Origin: Alphaproteobacteria bacterium
Lineage (GTDB): Bacteria; Pseudomonadota; Alphaproteobacteria; Acetobacterales; Acetobacteraceae
Reading direction: 5' to 3'
DNA length: 8,283 nucleotides
NCBI GenBank assembly: GCA_026225015.1
Contig: JAMFRY010000037.1
Coordinates: 1-8,283 of the forward strand
The notes beneath the pieces were generated by a model, which saw only the letters and a program-made list of their open reading frames with translations, had not been told where the DNA came from and did not search any database. Below are positions 1 through 4,513 of this stretch, one piece after another (within the stretch, counting starts at the first letter, position 1; the number at the start of each line of letters is the position of its first letter). Both the position numbers and the translations under genes were made by a program.

Positions 1-164
1 GGCGTGTCGGCGGGACCGGCGATAAAGCACTTTGCGCCGCCGCTTTCATGATTTTGCCGCGCAAATTTTTGTACATACAGATTGAGGTCAGCATCCCCGC
101 AATCGAAACCCGCGCGATCATGCTGTTTGGTGATTGCCGCCTCCACCCAGACAAGCGCAGTCAT
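1..164 (-). CDS. GNAT-family N-acetyltransferase toxin, TacT-like (partial, N-terminal 54 codons)
   Basis: Seen: reading the minus strand from ATG at 164-162 gives an open frame of 54 codons to the left edge without a stop. It begins MTALVWVEAAITKQHD and continues with FDCGDADLN around residues 20-28, then VQKFARQN and a strand-like AKCFIAG. Known: this N-terminus (FDCG..LN.YLQ..A.Q) is typical of GNAT toxins paired with DUF1778 antitoxins, which acetylate the amino group of charged aminoacyl-tRNA and stop translation (TacT/AtaT type). Its ATG overlaps the stop of the upstream antitoxin as ATGA (161-164), a typical translationally coupled antitoxin-toxin pair. The acetyl-CoA-binding motif and catalytic tyrosine lie outside the window, so whether the toxin is intact cannot be judged. 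Confidence 0.85.
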   Translation of the reverse strand, partial: MTALVWVEAAITKQHDRAGFDCGDADLNLYVQKFARQNHESGGAKCFIAGPADT

Positions 165-436
165 GGGAGCGTGAGGCCGGCCTTTGCAACCCGCACAAGA
201 CGATCAGGTGCCGCTGGTGGATTTTCAAGAAGAGCGAGCACGCGCACCGAATCGCGCTCAGAGAGCGTGAGCCGTTCGGCTTCGGCGACTTCCGCCGCCG
301 CCTTCGGCAGCACGGCGCCGAGGATATAGCCGGTCAGATCAAGCCGCCGGAGCGACGCGGCGCGCGTCAGCATCGCCTTGTCCTCGGGGCGGAGCCGCAA
401 TTCGACGCGGCCGGTTTCAGTGTGTGGGCGTGGCAT
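161..436 (-). CDS. DUF1778 ribbon-helix-helix antitoxin, TacA-like
   Basis: A 91-residue protein. Residues 9-20 (GRVELRLRPEDK) form the beta-strand and first-helix entry of a ribbon-helix-helix fold that dimerises and binds operator DNA. The segment LTLSERDSVRVLALLENPP (about 56-74) matches the family's C-terminal ERI.LSERD...LL.NPP signature, which wraps around and neutralises the GNAT partner. The start is supported by GGAGG four bases before the ATG. The gene is first in a two-gene minus-strand operon and its stop overlaps the toxin start by four bases. As in the family, the protein is expected to repress its own promoter together with the toxin; a short palindrome upstream (468-482) is a candidate operator. 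Family assignment is strong; the function is inferred from homologues. Confidence 0.9.
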   Translation of the reverse strand: MPRPHTETGRVELRLRPEDKAMLTRAASLRRLDLTGYILGAVLPKAAAEVAEAERLTLSERDSVRVLALLENPPAAPDRLVRVAKAGLTLP

Positions 437-467
437 GGAACCTCCGTAGTTCCGGCGCCCACATCAC

Positions 468-482
468 ACGGAATGAATCCGT
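468..482. promoter_or_regulatory. Candidate operator palindrome upstream of the DUF1778-GNAT pair
   Basis: ACGGA and TCCGT form a perfect 5-bp inverted repeat around a 5-bp centre, 32 bp before the antitoxin start. A weak -10-like hexamer (TATTGT on the minus strand, 488-483) lies directly upstream, so a protein bound here would sit at the transcription start. Ribbon-helix-helix antitoxins bind such short palindromes, but five-bp arms are common by chance. This is a location-based guess. Confidence 0.3.
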
Positions 483-576
483 ACAATACAATTCGTCCCT
501 TGCTGCAATTTGGCCATGCGCCACCCTCCTGAGTGCCTGACCAGGTTCCAATAGATTTCCGCGCGGCTTCAAGGCC

Positions 577-792
577 TCAAGGCAACGTAGTGTTTGGCGG
601 GCTCGAATTATATACCTTCATCCGGCGGTCTTTGTACCAGTTTACAACCTCGTCTTCGTCCCAGGCGATATGACGAACGCCTATAGGGAAGGGCGCGGGG
701 AATTTTCCTTGCCTGACAAGGCGCATCGTGTGAACGCGCGTGAACGGAAACCGCCATTCTTCCTTCAACTGGTTGAATGTAATAAAACGCAT
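577..792 (-). CDS. AlpA-family helix-turn-helix regulator
   Basis: A 71-residue protein with the layout of AlpA/MerR-like excisionase-type regulators. An N-terminal winged-HTH begins at FITFNQLKEEW (3-13). The VHTMRLVRQGKFP stretch (20-32) fits the recognition helix and the family's R.....G.FP turn. It is followed by PIGVRHIAWDEDEVVNWY (36-53), the typical G.R...W...EV..W wing and last helix. A GAGGTG Shine-Dalgarno lies a few bases upstream of the ATG. Such proteins activate or control integrase and excisionase genes of prophages and integrative elements, but no integrase is visible here, so the target is unknown. It is divergent from the phd-PIN operon (170 bp between starts) and could regulate it. 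The last 15 or so residues (NSSPPNTTLP) look disordered. Confidence 0.8.
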   Translation of the reverse strand: MRFITFNQLKEEWRFPFTRVHTMRLVRQGKFPAPFPIGVRHIAWDEDEVVNWYKDRRMKVYNSSPPNTTLP

Positions 793-896
793 GTGGCACC
801 TCGTAGTCTCTGGTGCCCGAATTCATATTCATGGGTTTTGCGAATGGCCGAAAAAGATTCGCGGATCGTGTTGGGCGATGGACCGAGGGTTTGATG

Positions 897-925
897 TTGA
901 ACTTCCGCCCCGGAAGGCGTATTCA
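897..925 (+). promoter_or_regulatory. Candidate promoter for the phd-PIN operon
   Basis: TTGAAC (897-902) and TATTCA (920-925) are separated by 17 bp, matching the sigma-70 -35 box at 4 of 6 positions and the -10 box at 3 of 6. A transcript would start near 932, about 30 bp before the preferred antitoxin start at 962. The call is supported mainly by position; the -10 match is poor. Confidence 0.3.
902..916. repeat. Perfect 6-bp inverted repeat in the alpA/phd divergent region
   Basis: CTTCCG and CGGAAG flank a 3-bp centre. The repeat lies inside the spacer of the candidate phd promoter. It could be a binding site for AlpA or the Phd protein. No T-run follows, so it is not a convincing terminator. 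Confidence 0.4.
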
Positions 926-941
926 TAGTCACATATGACTA
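926..941. promoter_or_regulatory. Candidate Phd/YefM operator palindrome
   Basis: TAGTCA and TGACTA are perfect 6-bp inverted arms around CATA. The site begins one base after the candidate -10 and ends 20 bp before the antitoxin start at 962, where Phd-family autorepressors usually bind. It also contains the alternative upstream ATG at 935, an argument against that start. No binding data; the call rests on symmetry and position. Confidence 0.45.
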
Positions 942-961
942 CCTTTCGGCGGAGCATCCCG

Positions 962-1210
962 ATGTCGAGCATCAATTTGAAGGACGCCAAGGCGGGTTTT
1001 TCCGCCCTTGTCGACGAAGCTATCAAGGGCGAGTTCGTGACGATCACGCGTCACGGCAAGCCCGTCGCAGCATTGGTTTCGCTTGAAGCCGCTGAGATCG
1101 CACGCAGAGCGATGGCGCGGCGGCGTTCCGGCCTGGCCGCCTATCTCAGGACATTCCCAGGTGGAGAGTTCGAACGTAACCAATTGCCGTCACGGGATGT
1201 CGAGCTCTGA
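962..1210 (+). CDS. Phd/YefM-family antitoxin
   Basis: An 82-residue protein from ATG 962. It opens MSSINLKDAKAGFSALVDEA, the classical Phd/YefM N-terminus (xxLxxAKxxFSxLVxxA), followed by GEFVTITRHGKPVAALVS (about 24-41), the beta-hairpin of the dimeric DNA-binding domain. The C-terminal half (RRSGLAAYLRTFPGG and onward) is the region that folds onto the toxin and blocks it. Start choice: 962 has GGAG at 951-954, seven bases away, and matches the family's usual N-terminus. An in-frame ATG at 935 has no ribosome site at suitable distance and sits in a palindrome. Its stop is eight bases before the TTG of the PIN gene, or overlaps an in-frame CTG, indicating coupled translation. Confidence 0.9.
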   Translation: MSSINLKDAKAGFSALVDEAIKGEFVTITRHGKPVAALVSLEAAEIARRAMARRRSGLAAYLRTFPGGEFERNQLPSRDVEL

Positions 1211-1218
1211 GCGGGTTT

Positions 1219-1659
1219 TTGCTCGACACCAATGTTGTCTCGATGCTTTCGCCATCCCGGGCCGAGGCCTCGGCCCGATTTCTTGATTGGCTTGATCGCA
1301 TGGATGGCGAGGGCAGGATTTTCCTGTCAGTGGTCACGATCCACGAAATAGAAAAGGGAATTGCGCTGCTCTCGCATAAGGGGGCGGCGGCAAAAGCAGC
1401 TTCCCTCAGGGTTTGGCTCTCCGGTCTCGTCACCACCTATGACGACAAGATACTTGGCACAGATGCAGCCGCAGCTGCGCTCGCGGGGCGGTTGGAGGCG
1501 AAGGCGATCTCCGCAGGGCATGATCCGGGGATGGCCGACGCCACCGTCGCAGGCATCGCCAAAGCGAACGATCTCATCGTCGTGACTCTTAACACGAAGC
1601 ATTTTGTGCCATTCGGGGTCGGCGTGGTCTCACCGGATGACGCTGCCGGATCAGTATGA
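1219..1659 (+). CDS. PIN-domain ribonuclease toxin (VapC/FitB-like)
   Basis: A 146-residue protein from TTG 1219. PIN-domain acidic residues are visible: D3 in LDTN, E43 in TIHEIEKGI, and D107 in GMADATVAG. N125 lies in TLNTKHF, where relatives normally have TRN; here the arginine is leucine. These residues bind Mg2+ for single-strand RNA cleavage (tRNA or rRNA in characterised VapCs). The length is usual for the family. Relatives commonly start M/V-SGFLLDTN; here LSGF is in frame but its first codon is CTG (1207), overlapping the antitoxin TGA. The true start may therefore be that CTG, giving four more residues, rather than TTG 1219. No usual ATG or GTG exists nearby, so the toxin is probably translated by coupling to phd. 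RNA target unknown. Confidence 0.9.
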   Translation: MLDTNVVSMLSPSRAEASARFLDWLDRMDGEGRIFLSVVTIHEIEKGIALLSHKGAAAKAASLRVWLSGLVTTYDDKILGTDAAAAALAGRLEAKAISAGHDPGMADATVAGIAKANDLIVVTLNTKHFVPFGVGVVSPDDAAGSV

Positions 1660-1929
1660 CCTGCACCTGTCATTATATTGCCTCGCCTCGGCTGCGCGGC
1701 ACGCCATTCCGGCACGCCCCGGGCGAACACATCGTAGTCCAGCTGCGGCCGGCGCTCCAGCTAGTCCGCCAGCGCCCAACCATCTTGCACCGTACGATCA
1801 CAGCGGGTCGTCAGAACACGCCGCCTCCAGGCTGATTTGCCCTGGCGGCAGCCTTGAATTTGCGTGCTTCGTTATTAAGATATATGGCGCTATACTTTAA
1901 TAGCGGTAGGGCTAATTAAAGGATCGTGC
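1660..1929. other. Gap of 270 bp between the PIN and Fic genes, no intact gene
   Basis: The last 60 bp or so hold the upstream signals of the Fic gene. The rest has no supported gene. On the minus strand, around 1684-1800, a frame reads ...LERRPQLDYDVFARGVP..., interrupted by one TAG. It has a protein-like composition but resembles no family I recognise; it may be a decayed gene or chance. No terminator with a clear T-run follows the PIN gene. Confidence 0.5.
1888..1905. promoter_or_regulatory. Palindrome over a -10-like box upstream of the Fic gene
   Basis: CGCTAT and ATAGCG are perfect 6-bp inverted arms around ACTTTA. The segment includes TATACT (1891-1896), a 5-of-6 match to the -10 consensus; the -35 position 17 bp upstream (TTCGTT) is poor. 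An alternative pair is TTGAAT (1854-1859) with TAAGAT (1876-1881) at 16-bp spacing. The site lies 25 bp before the GTG start and is a plausible operator for the winged-helix tail of the Fic protein itself; this is inferred. Confidence 0.4.
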
Positions 1930-3105
1930 GTGACGGACGGAGAGGATCAAAGGCTCGGCACCTATGTTGAAACGAGCGCGGGAGGCGAGCGCGTCCGCGC
2001 CTACCTGCCTGCCCCGCTTCCGCCGAGGCCGGCGCTCGAGCTGGGCGGGTTCATGCACGTCTACGAACGTGCCATCGCCGCGGTCGGGCGCCTCGACGGC
2101 GTGACGACGATCCTGCCCTCGACGCCTTTGTTCCTCTACATGTATGTCCGCAAAGAAGCCCTCCTGTCCTCGCAGATCGAGGGCACGCAATCCTCGCTGT
2201 CCGATCTGCTGCTGTTCGAAAATCATGAGGCGCCGGCGGTTGAACTCGACGACGTGACCGAGGTTTCGAATTATGTCGCGGCGATCGAGCATGGCGTCTC
2301 CAGGATGCGAGGCGGATTTCCCCTGTCGCTCCGGCTGATCCGCGAAATGCACGCCATCCTGTTGAAGTCGGGGCGCGGTGCTGCGAAGCAGCCCGGCGAG
2401 TTCCGCCGCTCGCAGAACTGGATCGGCGGCACGCGGCCCGGTAACGCCTTGTTCGTGCCTCCGCCACCGAACCGGCTCGACGAATGCCTCGATGCGCTGG
2501 AGCGCTTTCTCCACAGCAAGGATGCTGCGCTTCCCCCGCTCATCCGGGCAGGCCTGGCCCATGTCCAGTTCGAGACGATCCATCCCTTTCTCGACGGCAA
2601 TGGCCGCCTCGGGCGCCTGCTCATCACGCTGATCCTGTGCGAGGCGGGGCTCTTACGCGAACCGATCCTCTATCTCAGTCTGTTCCTGAAATTCCGGCGC
2701 GACGACTATTACCGCCTTCTGCAGGAGGTCCGGCAGGCCGGGACATGGGAGACCTGGATGGAATTCTTCCTGACTGGCGTCGCGGAGACCGCCGAACAGG
2801 CGACCGCGACGGCTCGCGATCTCATCGCCATGTTCGACGCCCATCGCCAGAAGATCGCGGATATTGGCCGTGCGGCCCCGTCGGCGCTCCGAGCCCACGA
2901 ACTGATGCAGGCCAGCCCGATCGTCACCGTCCAGACGGTCTCGGAAAGGCTCGGCATCTCCTTCCCAACCGCCAACACAGCGCTGGAAAATCTCGCCAAA
3001 ATTGGCGTCGTACGCGAGACTACGGGACGGCAGCGCGGGCGGATTTACGCTTATTCGGACTATCTGGCCCTGCTTGATCGTGGCACTGATCCACTGTCGG
3101 CCTGA
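1930..3105 (+). CDS. Class II Fic-domain AMP-transferase with C-terminal winged helix
   Basis: A 391-residue protein starting at GTG 1930, with AAAGGA six bases upstream. It carries a Fic N-terminal region with the inhibitory motif SSQIEG (80-85), whose glutamate E84 normally blocks productive ATP binding. The Fic core has the full motif HPFLDGNGRLGR (218-229), with catalytic H218, D222 and R226/R229 present, and the FVPPPP flap element before it. From about 318 a winged helix follows, with recognition-helix region GISFPTANTALENLAKIG (342-359). Known: class II Fic enzymes transfer AMP from ATP to hydroxyls of target proteins and carry their own antitoxin helix, so no partner gene is needed. 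The tail suggests DNA binding, probably autoregulation. Target protein unknown. Size and layout are normal for the bacterial Fic/DUF4172-like group. Confidence 0.93.
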   Translation: MTDGEDQRLGTYVETSAGGERVRAYLPAPLPPRPALELGGFMHVYERAIAAVGRLDGVTTILPSTPLFLYMYVRKEALLSSQIEGTQSSLSDLLLFENHEAPAVELDDVTEVSNYVAAIEHGVSRMRGGFPLSLRLIREMHAILLKSGRGAAKQPGEFRRSQNWIGGTRPGNALFVPPPPNRLDECLDALERFLHSKDAALPPLIRAGLAHVQFETIHPFLDGNGRLGRLLITLILCEAGLLREPILYLSLFLKFRRDDYYRLLQEVRQAGTWETWMEFFLTGVAETAEQATATARDLIAMFDAHRQKIADIGRAAPSALRAHELMQASPIVTVQTVSERLGISFPTANTALENLAKIGVVRETTGRQRGRIYAYSDYLALLDRGTDPLSA

Positions 3106-3161
3106 CAAGCAGGAGAGATTGAAGCCGAGCGGGGCCACTTCAGGCCAGAGATACCTTATAT

Positions 3162-3311
3162 TGTGGACTCGGAATCCAGGCCGCGACGATGAACAACTGG
3201 GAGCAGGGCCGCCGGGAACCGGACATCGCCGCCTGGCTGGTGTTGCGCGTGATCGACGCCGCGCCAAAGGTCGTGGAAAAAGCCGCTAAAGGGCGGTCTG
3301 TAGCACCGTGA
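3162..3311 (+). pseudogene. Remnant of a HigA/NadS-type HTH antitoxin (C-terminal part only)
   Basis: The frame ending at TGA 3309-3311 reads LGIQAATMNNWEQGRREPD and then VLRVIDAAPKVVEKAAKG. This matches the recognition helix (aTlrNWEQGRR.P) and the C-terminal L.VI...P..V..AL tail of XRE-type antitoxins of the HigA-2/NadS group. The same frame is open upstream only to TGA at 3120-3122, and residues before about 3162 show no resemblance to the first helices. The first ATG (3189) falls inside the HTH and would give only 40 residues. The promoter, start and N-terminal half are therefore missing, and no HigB-type toxin is adjacent. I read it as the relic of another toxin-antitoxin module, cut by rearrangement near the tRNA-Asn junction. 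Confidence 0.7.
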
Positions 3312-3313
3312 AG

Positions 3314-3355
3314 CGGCCCTACCCGGAAAACTTATCCACAGATTTCTAAGGGCCG
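3314..3355. repeat. 7-bp inverted repeat enclosing a DnaA-box-like sequence
   Basis: CGGCCCT (3314-3320) and AGGGCCG (3349-3355) are perfect inverted arms 28 bp apart. Between them TTATCCACA (3332-3340) is a perfect match to the consensus DnaA box. A direct repeat of TTGCCCCA (3371-3378 and 3383-3390) follows. This is the stretch between the antitoxin remnant and tRNA-Asn, where an element end would be expected; function unknown. Confidence 0.35.
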
Positions 3356-3413
3356 GAAGTTGGTAGTTTGTTGCCCCAAATGTTGCCCCATTCTGAATTG
3401 AGCCGGCGGGGCA

Positions 3414-3426
3414 GGAGAAAATCTCC
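3414..3426 (-). terminator. Small hairpin downstream of tRNA-Asn
   Basis: GGAGA and TCTCC pair around a 3-nt loop, about 20 nt beyond the CCA end of tRNA-Asn on the minus strand. It could contribute to 3' processing or termination, but the stem is only five pairs and no T-run follows on the transcript. Weak call. Confidence 0.25.
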
Positions 3427-3445
3427 CGTAACTCTTTGAAAAACC

Positions 3446-3521
3446 TGGCTCCCGAAGTAGGACTCGAACCTACGACCGAGCGATTAACAGTCGCTTGCTC
3501 TACCAGCTGAGCTATTCGGGA
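3446..3521 (-). tRNA. tRNA-Asn (anticodon GTT)
   Basis: A 76-nt cloverleaf with encoded CCA (3446-3448). Acceptor arms TCCCGAA and TTCGGGA pair fully. The D arm has GCTC/GAGC with AGCTGGTA. The anticodon stem AGCGA/TCGCT encloses loop CTGTTAA, giving anticodon GTT. The T arm GTAGG/CCTAC encloses TTCGAGT, and the discriminator base is G. The 3' end faces the toxin-antitoxin-rich left half, the side on which tRNA-targeting integrases insert elements. Confidence 0.98.
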
Positions 3522-3532
3522 TCAGTCTGGCG

Positions 3533-3561
3533 GCTATAGCCAAACCAAGATGGGATGACAA
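3533..3561 (-). promoter_or_regulatory. Promoter of tRNA-Asn
   Basis: On the minus strand TTGTCA (3561-3556, 5 of 6 matches to the -35) and TATAGC (3538-3533, 4 of 6 to the -10) are exactly 17 bp apart. Transcription would start about 5 nt before the mature tRNA. This is the best-matching sigma-70 promoter in the window and its position fits the gene. Confidence 0.65.
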
Positions 3562-3586
3562 TGCCCGCATAGCATGCCCGCATAGC
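3561..3586. repeat. Perfect tandem duplication of a 13-bp unit
   Basis: The unit ATGCCCGCATAGC occurs twice head-to-tail (3561-3573, 3574-3586) with no mismatch. It abuts the -35 box of tRNA-Asn on its upstream side. It probably arose by replication slippage and may be polymorphic between strains. Confidence 0.9.
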
Positions 3587-3660
3587 CGCTCCCATACCTT
3601 CTCGATACGCTTGATTTTCGCCATGCCGACCGGTAAGGGCTCACTGGTCTGGTTTTCCGA

Positions 3661-3747
3661 GCGGGCGTGGTGGAACTGGTAGACGCGCCGGACTCAAAAT
3701 CCGGTTCTGGTGACAGAGTGTCGGTTCGATTCCGACCGCCCGCACCA
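3661..3747 (+). tRNA. tRNA-Leu (anticodon CAA)
   Basis: An 87-nt class II tRNA with encoded CCA (3745-3747). Acceptor arms GCGGGCG and CGCCCGC pair fully with discriminator A, as required for leucine. The anticodon stem CCGGA/TCCGG encloses CTCAAAA, giving anticodon CAA (3695-3697), which reads UUG. The long variable arm TTCTG-GTGA-CAGAG is visible, and the T arm GTCGG/CCGAC encloses TTCGATT. A possible -35 (TTGATT, 3611-3616) lies upstream, but I see no good -10 box. Confidence 0.98.
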
Positions 3748-3764
3748 CTTGCCCCGCCGCCATG

Positions 3765-3805
3765 GTGAGGCTGCTGGCTTGCGGAGCAGCGTCACTAGGC
3801 CTCAC
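3765..3805 (+). repeat. Interrupted hairpin between tRNA-Leu and the TetR gene
   Basis: GTGAGGC (3765-3771) pairs with GCCTCAC (3799-3805). Nested inside, GCTGCT (3770-3775) pairs with AGCAGC (3785-3790). Together they can form a long stem with one bulge. It starts 17 bp after the tRNA-Leu CCA and ends 9 bp before the TetR start. It could shape the tRNA 3' trailer, act as a partial terminator, or be a regulator binding site. It lacks a T-run. Confidence 0.45.
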
Positions 3806-3814
3806 AAGAGCGCC

Positions 3815-4504
3815 ATGGCGATGAGTATGTACAACCCCTCTTCTGTAGCCGAGATGCCGGACGGTCCAAGTGCCGGCACGCGCCGGCAGAGCCTCGTCAA
3901 GGCTGCGCAAAAGCTGCTGGAGGAGGGCGGGCAGGAGGCCCTGACCATACGGGCCGTGCTAACACGAACCGGGCTCGCCAGGCGCGCGTTCTATGAGTGC
4001 TTCGCCGGCAAGGACGATCTGGTTCTGGCCGTATTCGAAGACAGGCTGCATTCGGCCGCTGCAACCCTCGCCAGCCAGATCGGCCGGATCGATAATCCGA
4101 TGGCGCGGCTCGAACTTATTGTTACTTCCCTGATGCAAGGCTCCCCTGCCGGAGAAATTCCGCGGAACAGCTCCAGCGCGGCCCAAGACCGCCTTGGAAT
4201 CGTGTTGACCCGGGAGCATCTTCGCCTGGCCGATTCCTGCCCGGCAGAATTGCAACGGGCGTTGCGACCGCTGCTAGGCCTGATTGCCGATGCCCTGGCG
4301 GACGGTATAAAAGCGCGCATGGTCCGCGATGCATCCCCGCAGCGCCTGGCATCGCTCATCTTCAATCTGGTTTCCACCACTCTGCATCGCGAATATCTGG
4401 CGCCAGACGGGACTAGGCCCGATCCCGGATATCGCAGCGCCCTTGCCGGTGATATATGGGAATTCTGCCGCAGGGCGATCGATCGCGATGACGGCGGGCC
4501 ATGA
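3815..4504 (+). CDS. TetR/AcrR-family transcriptional regulator
   Basis: A 229-residue protein. Residues about 22-69 form the TetR DNA-binding domain: TRRQSLVKAAQKLLEEGG, then ALTIRAVLTRTGLARRAFYECFAGKDDL, matching the family pattern T...I....G.....FY..F..K..L. The C-terminal ligand-binding part is divergent, so the inducer is unknown. Starts at 3815, 3821 and 3827 are all in frame; 3815 is chosen, with a weak AAGAG upstream. The frame is open further upstream only through tRNA-Leu, which cannot be coding. It follows tRNA-Leu by 67 bp and converges on ureG with 9 bp between stops. Control of the urease operon or nitrogen use is possible but not shown; it may regulate an unrelated transporter. 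Confidence 0.88.
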   Translation: MAMSMYNPSSVAEMPDGPSAGTRRQSLVKAAQKLLEEGGQEALTIRAVLTRTGLARRAFYECFAGKDDLVLAVFEDRLHSAAATLASQIGRIDNPMARLELIVTSLMQGSPAGEIPRNSSSAAQDRLGIVLTREHLRLADSCPAELQRALRPLLGLIADALADGIKARMVRDASPQRLASLIFNLVSTTLHREYLAPDGTRPDPGYRSALAGDIWEFCRRAIDRDDGGP

Positions 4505-4513
4505 GCGCCAATC

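Noticed and set aside
1912..2583. 223-codon minus-strand frame opposite the Fic gene
   Set aside because: Antisense shadow of a confidently identified gene; no start signal or domain.
2653..3267. 204-codon minus-strand frame across the Fic end and the antitoxin relic
   Set aside because: Composition is typical of an antisense frame, and the plus strand carries two recognisable protein sequences.
3332..3340. Perfect DnaA box as a sign of a replication origin
   Set aside because: It is a single box with no AT-rich unwinding region, no neighbouring dnaA/dnaN/repA, and no box cluster.
3710..3814. Upstream extension of the TetR frame
   Set aside because: It lies within the tRNA-Leu gene and its trailer; the first sensible start is 3815.
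3762..3824. A 20-codon upstream frame whose TGA overlaps the ATG at 3821
   Set aside because: No ribosome-binding site and no recognisable leader pattern; it probably arises by chance in the hairpin region.
3641..3910. Minus-strand 89-codon frame containing VGIEPTLCHQNRILSPARLP
   Set aside because: It is the antisense of tRNA-Leu, a well-known source of false proteins of the VGIEPT/RRDSNP type.
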